From the NCBI GenBank assembly GCA_016617855.1, contig JAECUM010001757.1, positions 82,662 to 146,661 on the forward strand: DNA of 64,000 nt, in the 5' to 3' direction. Numbering within the stretch: position 1 is the first letter of the stretch; every line of letters begins with the position of its first letter. The stretch is from Megalonaias nervosa. Lineage: Eukaryota > Mollusca > Bivalvia > Unionida > Unionidae. The position numbers were made by a program, and so were the translations under genes. The notes beneath the pieces were generated by a model. The model saw only the letters and a program-made list of their open reading frames with translations. It was not told the origin of the DNA and made no database searches. Below are positions 10,350 to 22,384 of the stretch, in pieces.

Positions 10350-12340
10350 ATTCATGAGATCTCAATCTGTAAATCTGCATTGGAAAGTTACAAAATGGGA
10401 CATGTCTGGAGGTTTTCTTGGTTTTATATTTCAAAAGGGCTCCTCTATCAAGGAGTCTAGTTTAGTTAACAGCCTCCACAATGCTGCTCCATCAATATCC
10501 TCTACTTCTATGGAAGATGAACTCTCTGAATCTTTTCTCAAAAGTAGTGGGATTAAAACATGTAAGTGTTGGTATTAATGCGCATACCATAAGGGAGATT
10601 TTTTATTATGTGGTGGGGATGGCAGCTGTTTGGGAGTAGATACTGGTGAAAGTCAATAGGTTTACAATACAGGTCAGTTTCCTTGTTCCCCTCAAGGTGG
10701 GTAGATTGAATATCCAAACGTATACTGGACCTGTTTGATGAATTGGACATACATTTAATCATGGGATGGAAGTTATAGGTGAATTAAAAAATATTTTAAA
10801 ATTGCCACCTGTTTCAATCCATTTCATATTCTATATCATCAATGAATCTGCAACAGCTTACTTGTCTATAAGGTGCCTCACTGAGAAGCTTTTCTGCTCT
10901 AGTCGTCCCATGAAAATATTGGCATATGAAGATGCAATTTCAGTGCCCATATTACAGTCCTATTAATTAGTATGAAGTGTTAGTGTGTTGTATACAAAAT
11001 TGTTAAACTTGAGAACATCTGTTCAAAGTATGACCAAAAAGAATGTTAAAGGGTAAGGATCAATTCAACTAGCCCATACTTTATTGCTGGCTGTGATACC
11101 TTCCTCATGTGGAATGTTGGTGTATAACAAACATATATCCATGGTGATGAGGAGAATGTTATTTGGAAGGTTAGTTCTGGGTCTTCTTTTGAGATTCTTT
11201 GTGGAATCAAAGAAACATATGAAGGCAGTTTTTCCATGAAAGGCTGAAGCTAACAATCGCTGAATTCAGCATTTTTTCAGTCAGGTGGTTGTTTCTGAAA
11301 ATGATTGGCCTCCCTGGATTCCCTTCTTTGTGTATTTTAGGGAGTAAACAAAAAATCTCCCTGGTTATAGACCAACTGATCAGGTAAGTTAGTATTTTGT
11401 TGTCAATGTGTCTGTCCAGTGCCATCCATGACTTTTAATGTCTGACAAACAATTTCACCGTGTTCAGCTGTTGGGTCATGACTGAGTTCTTTTATAAAAT
11501 CTCTCATCCAAAAGATGCCTATTTGCCTCAGCGATGTAGTCTAATGAATTCATGACAACAACAGAGGACCTCTTGTCTCTTGGTTTGATGATAATATTTT
11601 CCCTTTCAGCAACATTTTTTTCCTGTCAGGTTAAATTGTCCTTTTTGGTATGGCTCCGTACATTATGCTTTATGTCATTTTCCAACACTGTCAAGAGCGC
11701 CTCTAGTGCTGAAACTTTACTAGGAGGATGGAACATAATTGCATTTTGGAAACAATCTGTGAGACTCATCGGTAGTGACCGTCAAATCTCCAGCATCATC
11801 ACTAAACATTTCCTTTATTCTCATTCTCCATGCAAATACACTGTATGTTTTCAGTCTGTGACAAACGTTGAGGCCCTTGGAGAGGAGACTAATGTCTGAG
11901 ACAATTGAAATGAAGACATGTTCACAACAATGTTAACATTCCAGTTTGCCTAAACATTTCTCCTGTGAAACTTCTATTCTTTTTCTTTTTCTTTCCTTCT
12001 GTGAAGAAACCACATTTAGGATTTCTCTATAACACACCATCTCTAGAAGATTTGCTGTATTATTTGTCTGATAGTTACCTTTTTAGGCTTGTTAGAAATG
12101 TGTTCAGTTTTCTTATAGAGACATAAAATGTGTTTTCATTGCTGTCTTCATAGAAGTTCAGTATGAAATTTAATATACTGCCTCAAATTCCATGGTTTGA
12201 TGTAAGAATTTAGCTTTTAGGGTTTCCAGAAAAAACAGATAAGTGAAATGAAGAAGAGAGTTTCATCTTTTGATAAAGAATGTAGAAGTTTTCCATATAT
12301 AGGGGTTAAAGCGAATTTCAAACCTAGAGAGATAGTTTAA
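10350..12340 (-). mobile_element. Penelope-like retroelement (PLE), decayed
   Basis: Minus-strand frames, broken by stops and frameshifts, follow a Penelope-type reverse transcriptase in order. They are DISLLSKGLNVC (near 11890), NIIIKPRDKRSSVVVM (11551-11598), FCLLPKIHKEGNPGRPII (near 11305-11360), LLITMDICLLYTNIPHEEG (motif A, 11099-11160), MGTEIASSYANIFMG (motif B, near 10905-10950), RFIDD (motif C, 10835-10849), DLYCKPIDFHQYL (10640-10680), then DRGALLKYKTKKTSRHVPF (near 10385-10455). The end towards 12340 is basic and poorly defined. No GIY-YIG endonuclease is visible beyond the RT, so it is 3'-truncated or endonuclease-less. It is inserted in the intron between the exons at 9677-9857 and 14750-14947, in the same orientation as the host gene. 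Confidence 0.85.
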
Positions 12341-12497
12341 TTTTAAAAATAGGTTAGTTAATTGGCCAAATGATGTTCCACCCTGATCTTCAATTTGACA
12401 AGTGATCTCAGATTCAAGAAAAGTGACCTAGTATATGCAGAAGAGGGTGAATACAACAGATGAAAATAGGAATTTGAGAGGAAGATAACCAAGATAA

Positions 12498-12657
12498 GAG
12501 AGGGTAAACAGACATCTATAGAACAAAGGAGGTCAGATTATCCCCAAAAAGAGAGGGTAAACAGATATCTATAGAACAAAGGAGGTCAGATTATCCCCAA
12601 AATGAGAGGGCAAACAGACATCTACAGAACAAAGGAGGTCAGATTATCCCCAAAAAA
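12498..12657. repeat. 53-bp tandem repeat, three copies
   Basis: Units starting GAGAGGGTAAACAGACATCT at 12498, 12551 and 12604, each ending in TTATCCCCAAAA. The copies differ at only a few positions, so the array is recent. It lies just outside the PLE. Confidence 0.9.
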
Positions 12658-13622
12658 TTCTTCCAGACAATGCTGGTTGTGACATAAAACATAGTTTTAT
12701 TAAATGATACCAATGAGACGATACCAATGAGACCACAAGGTATGACCCAAAGATCCCAATCTGACATGTATCTAGACCTATGTAAGGTATCCAATGGTTA
12801 CTTGGTATAAACAAGAAGTCCCATTACCACCCACACCCCACCCCTATTAAACTTCCTCTATAATAGTACATAACAATCACTTGCTTCCTCCTGTCAACCG
12901 CCCGATGTTTCCTAACGCAAAAAAAAATATGTGTTTCTGGTCAGCCATCCCATTTCTCATTGCCAACCCTATCACTCCCCCCCCCCTTTTGGTAAAAAAG
13001 TTACATTAAACATGTGCATATATAATGTTTACAAAAAAATACCTACCTAACCTAGTTTTAAAACCAGTGCAATAGGAAACACACTTTTTTGGGGCCTAAC
13101 CAAATAATGGATTCTTACTGCAATAAGTAGTCATTCACAGATATCAACCATGTCAATTAAGTGTTTTCCAAAGAAAGCCATTACATAGGTAAAGATATCA
13201 TGTAAACTGATATATAACAAATGGCAATGTTATTATTTTGCTTATATTCACTGTACTCAAGTCAATACATAGAGTAACTTTAAATATGGGTTGTCTCTCC
13301 ATTGTTATTTAAGAATTTAATAAAGCCACAATATTTCTGAAAAAATGAATTGTCAAAACAAATATCTTTCTTATACACACACACACCTGCACAATTTTAT
13401 TGGGATGTTCCAATAATCATATGTGTTTTCAATAGAAGATTCAGGGACTATATTTACCTGGAAATTAGTAGCAAGCTTTTCCTACATACCATTTAAAATG
13501 CAAAAAATCCAATTACTGTCCATTGTAATCATTGTAAGCATATACTAAAGTGTTATAGTGGTAATGGAAAAGTCTAAGCCATATGCACAAAATGCACTGT
13601 GAATCAAGAAAAAATGAACTGA
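12658..13622. other. Intron sequence, nothing recognised
   Basis: AT-rich intron containing a short C-run near 12977 and an (AC) run near 13375. No exon, element or RNA gene was seen. Confidence 0.6.
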
Positions 13623-13746
13623 TGGTCACAATGTATATACCAGATCTTCATTACAAATATATTCATGTTTGAGATAAAATGGTCACAATGTACATACCAG
13701 ATCTTCATTACATATATATCCATGTTTGAGATAAAATGGTCACAAG
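13623..13746. repeat. 57-bp tandem duplication
   Basis: TGGTCACAATGTATATACCA begins at 13623 and a near-identical copy at 13680. A third, truncated TGGTCACAAG follows at 13737. Confidence 0.85.
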
Positions 13747-14252
13747 CACAGACTCATTAGGCTACTATTTTTAATCCAAGAATAGATAACTGACCGACAC
13801 TACAGTCACTATTTCATTTCTACTTGTTCAAAATTTTCAAGAAATACTATGCCAGATTTTGCAAGCAGATGAACTGAGAAATAAATTCATGCACATCTGA
13901 TAGTAAACACATGATGGGAAGAGTTTCAACTGAAATGGCATCACAGCCCTTTTTGTGCAAATGTGACCTGTCAAATGTTTGGTTGACACTTCTGTATTGG
14001 CTTAGGTCTGTTATTTCTGAGACACGTAACTCCTGCTGCAATATACAAATTTTTCTGCTGGTCTAACAGCCTCTTTACCATATATAAAAGCCTAAATAAA
14101 TGTATGAATGAACCCTTTACTACTAGAATTTTTAAATCATACATTTATACAGTAAATTCTTTGAACAGAAAATTATGCCAATTAGATGTAAACTAAACAT
14201 TTATTTTAGAATAAAACAGAATAATCTAATACTGAAGTAATAACAATAAAAT

Positions 14253-14325
14253 GAGCAGCAGCAGCAACAACAACAATTATGATAACAACAACAAGGACAA
14301 TAATAATAACAATGATAATAATAAC
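14253..14325. repeat. AGC/AAC/AAT trinucleotide microsatellite
   Basis: Runs of AGC, then AAC, then AAT units with interruptions. Purely a simple repeat. Confidence 0.85.
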
Positions 14326-14749
14326 GTTTGAAGTATTTGATAAATTGGCTAGTTGAATCATACCTGTGTTAAGAGATCAATTTGGCCTTTTCCCATTGCT
14401 AGCTGTTTACAAAAGGACTGAATGTACATACAGCTTGTATCACAATATCCCCATATTTTTTTCAAAGAGTGGACAAACAATTCATTAAATTTCTATAATT
14501 ATATCCTTATTATAGCTATATCTTTACTTTAATTAAAGTTAAATACTGTCCACATTTTTGGATTTTCAGGTTATACTTCTCCTTTATCCTACACAGGTTT
14601 CGAAGAAGATATGGCCAGGAGAAAAGCATTATCACAAAAATTAATGTAAACCAATATTGGCTTTGACAAGTGACAAAAAGACCATAATGCAATCCATATG
14701 TCTGTCTTGATTTCATGGGTGAGACAAAATGTACATGAATTTAGCAAAC

Positions 14750-14947
14750 CTTTTTGACATATGTATGTATGGGCTATAGTACAGGGTGTAGTGGTCAATT
14801 TTCCTGTGCTAGCTTGTATAATGATGCAATCCCCACTTGTTGAGTCCACCAAATCTGAGTTGGAAAAGTAGGTCTGTTTCCCACTGGCAATCCACTGGTA
14901 GATACCTGCCACCTTCATCCCATTGGTCAGAACATTGTTTGCGGAAC
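14750..14947 (-). CDS. PKD1-like: PKD1-like exon: second half of CTLD 1
   Basis: A 198-bp, phase 1/1 exon with an AACTGCTAG acceptor and a GTTTGCTA donor (a weaker donor, GTTTGC rather than GTAAG). It encodes the C-terminal half of the lectin fold: GIYQWIASGKQTYF stands where the family has W-I-G-L, then GDCIIIQ and TPCTIAHTYICQK supply the last cysteines. The calcium/sugar motifs EPN or QPD and WND are absent, so classical calcium-dependent sugar binding is unlikely by family knowledge. Confidence 0.85.
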
Positions 14948-15780
14948 CTAGCAGTTATAGAAAGAAAGAAATAAAATATATCCCAACAAAGTTTTAGATA
15001 ATTTAATTTCTGTTCCCACTGTTACAGTAGCAATTAATCTTTCTTGTGACCTGTAATTTGTTAACACTGATGTTCATTTCAGTTCACACAACAAGAATTA
15101 GGCTACACTGATATCAAATGTGGTATGATTATTTTTAAAGCTCTACGCTAGGCCTGTGGCAAATTAACCAATTACACACACACCCAAATCTATGCTGTAA
15201 CAAGGTCATCTCTGTCAAACTGGTGCAAGTATGTGGTGACATCCTTAGTTAATGATGATATTACATAATGAAACAAGATCCTTTTGCTTCTTAGCATTTT
15301 TCTGAGCCAGTAACATAAATGTCTGACATGAATTCCTGACTCATAAATAAACACCAAATTTTTTTCAGTTAAATACAAGTTGCATGCAATTGACATGGTT
15401 AATCAAACAGAAAAGGAACAGTACATTAAAAAAAGTCACATATCAAAAGATAAGTAAGGGAAACATTTTCAATATATTTTTTAAACATGTTTAAATTTCA
15501 TGCAAATCAATGAAATAAAAGACAGTGCTTTGAATTTTGATCCTGCTTCAGCTATGAAGGTTGAAGCATTAGTGCTTCATTTCTCACTAGTGTAATCATA
15601 TTTTACTAACCTTGTTTCATACTAGTGTCTCCTATGGATTCAGAGTTAGGAAGCAAATGAAAGCCAATAAGATCGATGCCCCTCAGCCACCAATTTTATT
15701 TTAAACTACAGTACATTCCAATATGACCTTACCCAGGGGACAATATATACATATATTCAGTTCTGAAGGAAAAAATTTGT
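14948..15780. other. Intron sequence, nothing recognised
   Basis: AT-rich intron upstream (in gene direction) of CTLD 1 exon 2. No repeat or exon evidence. Confidence 0.55.
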
Positions 15781-15955
15781 GTATCAAATGTATATTGTTT
15801 ATATCAAATGTTTATTTTGTATCTTGAATATCAAATGTGTATTGTATATCAAATGTATATTGTACATCAAATGTATCTTGTACATCAAATGTTTATTTTG
15901 TACATCAAATGTATCTTGCATATCAAATGTATCTTGTGTATAAAATGTACCCTTA
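15781..15955. repeat. 18-bp minisatellite (ATCAAATGTATATTGTAC type)
   Basis: About nine copies of an 18-bp unit that begins ATCAAATGT and ends TTGTAT/TTGTAC. Because 18 is a multiple of three, the plus strand stays open for 62 codons; this is a repeat translation, not a gene. Confidence 0.9.
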
Positions 15956-16744
15956 CTAACACCAAGAAAGAATCAAAGCTGATGAGTACTGGTTAAACCG
16001 TATTATTAACAAAACATTCATCTGATAAATATTTATTTTTTGAAAAACATTATTTACCTTAAAATCATTCAGTGAAAAATGTTAAATTCAGAAGACTATT
16101 TGTTTGAATTTTGTAAGCCACCATATTGGTTTCCAATCTTCAGTGTAGATCCTACAAAAATGGACTGCTACCATACCAAGATATGGAACAGGTGCAGATA
16201 AATTAAACCAGTTCACTATGAATTCTGTAAATATGTCACTTTCATAAACACCCTTGAACAATGTTTCTGTAGACATAAAACTTCAGCAAACACATTTGAA
16301 CAATGTTTCTTTGGACTTGATAATTCAGTAAAGAACTAAAGGATCATCTTCAACCTTCAAATAAAGCTGGTATAATCTGCTGCTTGAGTTATACTACAGT
16401 TAATTAAATGTAGTGTTTTGGGGGATAAAAGTAACTTATAATAATGTAACATTTACATACCAATATTACACTCCCCCACCTCCAATCTACAGATTACACA
16501 TTATCATATATGATTCTGTCCTCCTGTCAGGATGGAAGGTTCTAAAACTGAGCAAAAATCTGGTCCCAGTCTGATGCCTGCATCATTTCCCACATCATGT
16601 TTACTTCCTCTTTCTACTTGGACCAAAATGAAGTACATCAGAGTGAGGGAGGAGGAGGGAATCCTTGCAATTTCGTGGGTAAGTATTATACTATTATACT
16701 TAGTTTTACCCACCACACCAAAAAAATGTTTTAATAGCAGTAAT

Positions 16745-18056
16745 TCATTACTTATCAAAACTGCATTGCTGAATTTGTCAGTCAGGTGGGAGGCTGATGA
16801 CAACAAAAGAACTGCTATCAGAAATATATACTACTCTTATAATAGGAGTGTTCACTACCCTATGTACTACCCATATGGAGTGTTCACTACCCTATCTACT
16901 ACCCTTATGGAGTGTTCACTACCCTATGCTCTACCCGTACAGTAGGAGTTTTCACTACCCCATGTTCTACCCTTAGGGAGTGTTCACTACCCTATGTACT
17001 ACCTTTATGGAGTGCTCATTACCCTATGTACAATCCTTATGGAGTATTCACTACCCTATCTACTAACCTTATAGAGTGTTCACTAGCCCATGTTCTACCC
17101 TTATGGAGTGTTTACTACCCTATGTTATACCCTTATGGTAGGAGTGTTCACTACCCTATGTTCTACCTTTATGGAGTGTTCACTACCCTATGTACTGTCT
17201 TTATCAAAACTTCATTGCTGAATTTATTAGTCAGGTGGGAGGCTGAGGACCACAAAAGAACTGCTATCAGAAATATATACTACTCTTATGATAGGAGTAT
17301 TCATTACTCTATGTAGTACCCTTATGAAGTGTTCACTACCCTATCTACTACCCTTATGGAGTGTTCACTACCCTATGTTCTACCCTTATGGAGTGTTCAC
17401 TACCCTATGTTCTACCCATATGGTAGGAGTGTTCACTACCCCATGTTCTACCCTATAGAGTGTTCACTACCCTATATTCTACCCTTATGGAGTGTTCACT
17501 ACCCCATGTTCTACCCTTAAGGAGTGTTCACTATCATATGTACTACCATTATGGGGTGTTCACTACCCTATGTACTACCCTTATGGAGTGCTCACTACCC
17601 TATGTTCTACCCTTATGGAGTGTTCACTACCCAATGTTCTACCCTTATGGTAGGAGTGTTCACTACCCTATGTACAACCTTTATGGGGTGTTCACTACCC
17701 TATTTACTACCCTTATGGAGTGCTCACTACCCTATGTTCTACCCTTATGGAGTGTTTACTACCCAATGTTCTACCCTTATGGTAGGAGTGTTCACTACCC
17801 TATGTACTACCTTTATGAAGTGTTCACTACCCTATGTACTGTCTTTATCAAAACTGCATTGCTGAATTTGTCAGTTAGGTGTGAGGCTGATGATCACAAA
17901 AGAACTGCTATCAGTAATACATACTACTCTTTTGATAGGAGTGTTCACTATCCTATGTACTACCCTTATGGAGTGTTCACTACCCTATTTACTACTCTTA
18001 TGGACTGTTCACTACCTTATGTGCTACCCTTATGGTAGGAGTGTTCACTACCCTAA
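16745..18056. repeat. 32-bp minisatellite with higher-order structure
   Basis: Dozens of copies of a ~32-bp unit containing GTGTTCACTACCCTATGT and CTACCCTTATGGA, some extended to ~36 bp by GGTAGGAGTG. A ~100-bp non-unit segment starting ATCAAAACTGCATTGCTG recurs at 16753, 17202 and 17847. Within 17585-17830 a 132-bp block is duplicated. The long plus-strand open frames here (up to 192 codons, rich in FTTLCTTLMECSLPY) follow from the unit sequence and have no domain. Confidence 0.95.
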
Positions 18057-20054
18057 GCTGGTGAAATACTGAGCCATGAGATGAAGAAATTACAACTGAG
18101 CCAAACTAAAACAAATGCCTTTGTTCTGGTGTGTCAAAAATCAAAGGTATAACATGAGACATCCCAAAGGCGGTTCTTATCATGTCATGCCAGGATGAGG
18201 ATTCCAATAAGTCCATGAGGTAGCAATTGTTCTAACTTCATGAGCCAAATTCTCATATGAAAGTCCCTTTAGACAAGAAATACCATAAGACCCTAACTGT
18301 GCAAGAAGCCTATCTTGATCAATCCCAGCAAAGATATAGCTGAGACTAGGATCTTGAGAGAAAGTTGAGGTACTGAAGGGAGCTGATTCATATCCAGCAA
18401 CCCTGCTTGGTAAGGAAGCAAAACCAAGTCTTAATTACCTCTGAACTATAAACCACTTACTGCTACTGAAATGGCAAGAGGCTAACTCCTCCTTGTCACG
18501 GCTAAAACAAGCAGGAGAACTGAAACTAGTGAGAAATTTGAAGGAAGTGTCACTCATTGGTTCATATGGGGCTCTTGCTCTTTTAGGGTTGTTTTTATTT
18601 TTTTGAAGACCAAAAGAGCATATTATAGATTCCCTCTAAGTACAAGTAAGAAACCAGTCTCTGATGCTCCAAGTATCTGACAAGATTAGAAATATGATGA
18701 CAAGATCAGAAATATGAGGGCCCAATCTGATAGTGGGAGTGCTACAGAATTGAGTGCACTGAAAGGGGCTGCCCTCTATAACCCTTAATAGTGGGCACTG
18801 AACATTCTCTCTCCTTGAAAGAAACAAGTTGGCCACTACAAAGAAGATAGCTAGGATAAAGTGCTTCCTGCTTCCCCAGTTACAAAAGATTCTCTGCTTT
18901 GCATTATAAACACTGGAAGCAGAGACCATATTTGCTGTAACAGAATGTCTATACTCTCTGGTAACCTCCTGAACTACCAACCAATCAAGGACACTGCAGA
19001 ACCATGATGCAGAGACCACTGCGAGCTACCAGAATACACACATGTGGAGTCAGTCTGAAAGAAAAGAAGGTCATACACAAATACACAGTCCCACTGATAC
19101 TGAAGACAGTCACTACCCAGACCATCAGAATGAGGATTGGGGAGATGAAAATGGGGTTGCTGTTACTGTTGTCCCATCTCATCTTAACAAATCCACCAGA
19201 GTTGTCTGCATTCAGAAAGTGACTCTTCTACAAGCACCACCTGATGCTGTGAATATTTGTAAAGGACCTATTGGCCTGTTTTAGACATTCCTGTTGTGAA
19301 GAGTATGGTGGATTCAGAGAATGACCTGATTCCTGGGGTATCCATGTAGATAGAGGGGTCCTTGTATGGCTGCCAGTTTGCCAGGGCAGAAATGCAGAGG
19401 GCACAAGTAAAAAAACACTTCTTAATAGGACCAAGTCTGCCATGGAGAACAGGGTTCCTGGAATAGAAAAAGACAGACAACTCAACAAAGACAAATAAAG
19501 ACAACTCAACAATGGGTCAGTTCCTTTAGGAGGGAATCTCTGAGGATGTTGAGTACCCACAAGTTAGCAAAGACTGGAATCCCTAAAGACCTCAGGTGGG
19601 CTGTGACTGCTCCATAATCTTGGTGAAAACTATGGAAGCAGAAGCAAGTCTGAACAGAAGAGGTCCCAGTTAGGATACTTCTGGCCAATGATTGTTGACC
19701 AGTGTTGGAAGACTGGTAAATGATGTTGGAAGACTGGTGACTGGTTCCCAGTTGCCCTGTTAGTATACAATGGAGAAGCCCTCCTCAGAATTTATAAACT
19801 GTGTCTGCAACCAGTTTTTAGGAAGACATGGGCCTTGAAAGGTTGCTGTTAGTCCCTATCTGGCAGGCATGACTCACTACCAAGAAGTGCTGCTCCTCCT
19901 TTTTCATGAGGCATGACTTACAGTCAACCAAAATTTTCTTTTCCTCCCCTGGAAGGAACCTTGAACTGAACCTATCTGGTACTGACCACATCAGTATGAC
20001 TCTACAGGATCCTTGGGCATTATTATTGTATTTATTTTATTTTATTTATTTATA
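18057..20054. other. Less AT-rich intron segment, nothing recognised
   Basis: By eye this ~2 kb is less AT-rich than its neighbours. Several overlapping open frames of 60-127 codons exist on both strands but none shows a domain, and no splice-bounded exon fits the host gene. It may be remains of an old element; I cannot identify it. Confidence 0.4.
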
Positions 20055-20530
20055 ATGAGGATTCCATACCCTTCTGAGATCAAGGAGTCATACTACATGT
20101 CCTGCAGGGCTCAAAGAAGGGTCCCATACTCTAATGGGATCAAGGAGCCTTCTTCCAAATCCATGAGGACTCAGAGAAGAATCCCATACCCTCCTGAGAT
20201 TGTGGAGTTGTTTCTGAGTCCCTAAGGGCCCAGAGAAGGATCCCAAGCTTTCTTAGGATCAAGGAGTGCCTACCCTGATAGAGTTCTGTGACCGTTCATT
20301 AGCATTACATCGCTCCACTTAATAAGAGAATGATCCCGTATCTAGATGTTCCTGGTATCAAGAAGTGTCTGCCTCATAAAGTTCTTCTGGAACACTACAT
20401 CTCTTGACTTAATAAGAGACAGATCCCACATGCTCCTGGTATTGTGGAGTCTTCTCCCTAAGGACCCAGACCAGTAACCCATCAAGGAGTGCCTACCCTG
20501 TGTCCTTTCTGAAGCATAATGTCTCAAGAC
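20055..20530. repeat. Diverged ~60-bp tandem repeat
   Basis: At least four units start near 20062, 20121, 20182 and 20240, with core ATCCCATACCCTCCTGAGAT and AAGGAGT. Two more diverged units (with TTAATAAGAGA) follow at about 20310-20480. The unit is much more diverged than the other arrays here, so it is older. Confidence 0.7.
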
Positions 20531-21794
20531 TGGAACTGCAGAAGGGTAGCAATACTTACTCTATGCAATAAATTGGTATATGTACTGAGGGAGCACGTGC
20601 TTATAAAATGTAATGTAATCTTTGACCAATAGGATTAGAAACAGAAATAAAATTTGGAACTACAAAAACATTAGCAATATTTACCCAACAATTATCACTG
20701 TACTGTCAAATAAAATATGTATAAAATATGTACTGTGATTTTACTCCAATGAGATGAAAAAAAGGAAATAAACTCAGGACAACAAACGAATATGTGCCTC
20801 AGTGAGTCCACATGCTATGAACTGTGCACAGAAAAAAATTATATGAGGAAACAAATTCCAGAAGTAAAAATGGGATGGAATAATTTACCTGTGCTTTTGG
20901 TACTGTAAGGGGCGCATACTCACAAGTATACTTAGGGCTACCTTTTACCTACCAAGGTGATATGCTATTTTAAACAAAAACTAAGTGAACAAATTAATAG
21001 AAAAATAACACTCAAACGTGGCAAGAACTATTGAGACTAAAGCTGAAAGGAATGAAAAATATACTGAATTACCTGGATGCATGTTGAGAAAATCCACCAA
21101 CAGAGCACCTTTTGTCATGCATAACAAGACACATCTTACTGATGATGTATCCAAGATAAAAAGAGCAAATAAAGAGAATTTGGGGCTGTGATAAAGGCAT
21201 CAGACTGGAACAAGGTTCTTTTCTCAGTTCTAGAACCATTCATCTTAACAGGATGAAGGAATCATGTATGATCATATATAATTTGTAGGCTGGACATGGT
21301 ACTTAATGTCCCAGACTGGACATGGGACTTAATGTCAAGCAATATTATATTGGTAGGTAATGTATGACTCTTATTAGAACAGGTATTTCAGAACATGACA
21401 AGTATTGATTAGTATGATGATGGTTAAAAGAAAGAAACAAATATCAATGTTAGTAAATCATTACACATGCTATTTAGAACAATTTATTGATTTATTGATT
21501 TATTTTTTTGATAACCAGAGGCAGAAAAAAATACTCACTTTTTCTATCCTCAGATTTCAAACACTGGATAACTTGATGTAATCTTTTCCAGCGATTAAAA
21601 ATTAAACATAAACAATAAAGGCAATTTAGATTTAAAAAATTTGAACCATGGAAACAATAACTATTCTTATTTGTTCAAATTGCAACCAATTTTACTCTAA
21701 ATCTGAATTGAAACTGCAAATTGCAAAAATTTAAGAAAGATAAATAAGTTCATCTCTGTTAAATATCAAGTTTTAGTTCTATATCTGGACATAC
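20531..21794. other. Intron sequence, nothing recognised
   Basis: AT-rich intron next to CTLD 1 exon 1. A short duplication of GGACATGG(T/G)ACTTAATGTC occurs near 21292-21337. Nothing else. Confidence 0.55.
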
Positions 21795-21968
21795 CATTCA
21801 AACTGAAAAGACTGAGCACTTCAGCCACCTCAGTGCCAAAATCTAATGAAATCAGAGTGGCATTATCTGATGTACAATCACTTGAAGCACTGGTGAAATC
21901 TTTGAGTGAAGTCTTTAGTTTCAGACACTTGTAGCGATAAGTTGACCATCCCGATGGGCAGGTTTTCA
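21795..21968 (-). CDS. PKD1-like: PKD1-like exon: first half of CTLD 1
   Basis: A 174-bp, phase 1/1 exon with a TATTTCAG acceptor and a GTATGTCC donor. It encodes the N-terminal half of a C-type lectin-like fold: CPSGWSTYRYKCLKL (first disulphide and beta-1), then ASSDCTSDNATLISL, equivalent to the usual W-x-x-A-x-x-x-C-x-x-x-x-A-x-L alpha-helix region but lacking the tryptophan. Helix 2 follows (TEVAEVLSLF). It lies 416 bp downstream of the WSC/PKD exon and is completed by the exon at 14750-14947, after a 6.8-kb intron full of repeats. Confidence 0.85.
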
Positions 21969-22384
21969 CTGAAATACAAACAAAAGTTTGCAAATGGAAT
22001 AATTACGATTCTTCAAATACTCTGTCTAGTAGAATACAAGTCAAGGTGAGACAAATTCAGTCAAAAACCAAACACACTGAGAAATAATGCATGAATACTC
22101 AACATCTGACAAACATACTTAATGTATACTGTCATAAAAGTAATGCCAATAGGCAACATCAGAATCTGTATACCATTATACTGATAATACTGATACCTGA
22201 AAGTATAAATTTATTTCTTTATCTCATCATGTCAAGAGTTAGGTAAAGTCACACTTTGTGAACAAAAATGATGTCGCATAACTGAAACCTTTCATTAAGA
22301 AACATTTTGATGATGTGGATCATTCCTATTATAAAAAATATCTTTCACTGATAGTTAGGGCTGTAATGAAATTATACTTCTCAC

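Noticed and set aside
11552..11899. 115-codon plus-strand open frame
   Set aside because: It is antisense to the Penelope-like RT, which gives recognisable motifs on the minus strand.
16912..18038. Long plus-strand open frames (134-192 codons) rich in FTTLCTTLMECSLPY
   Set aside because: They are translations of the 32-bp minisatellite; frames overlap in several registers and no domain, start context or splice structure is present.
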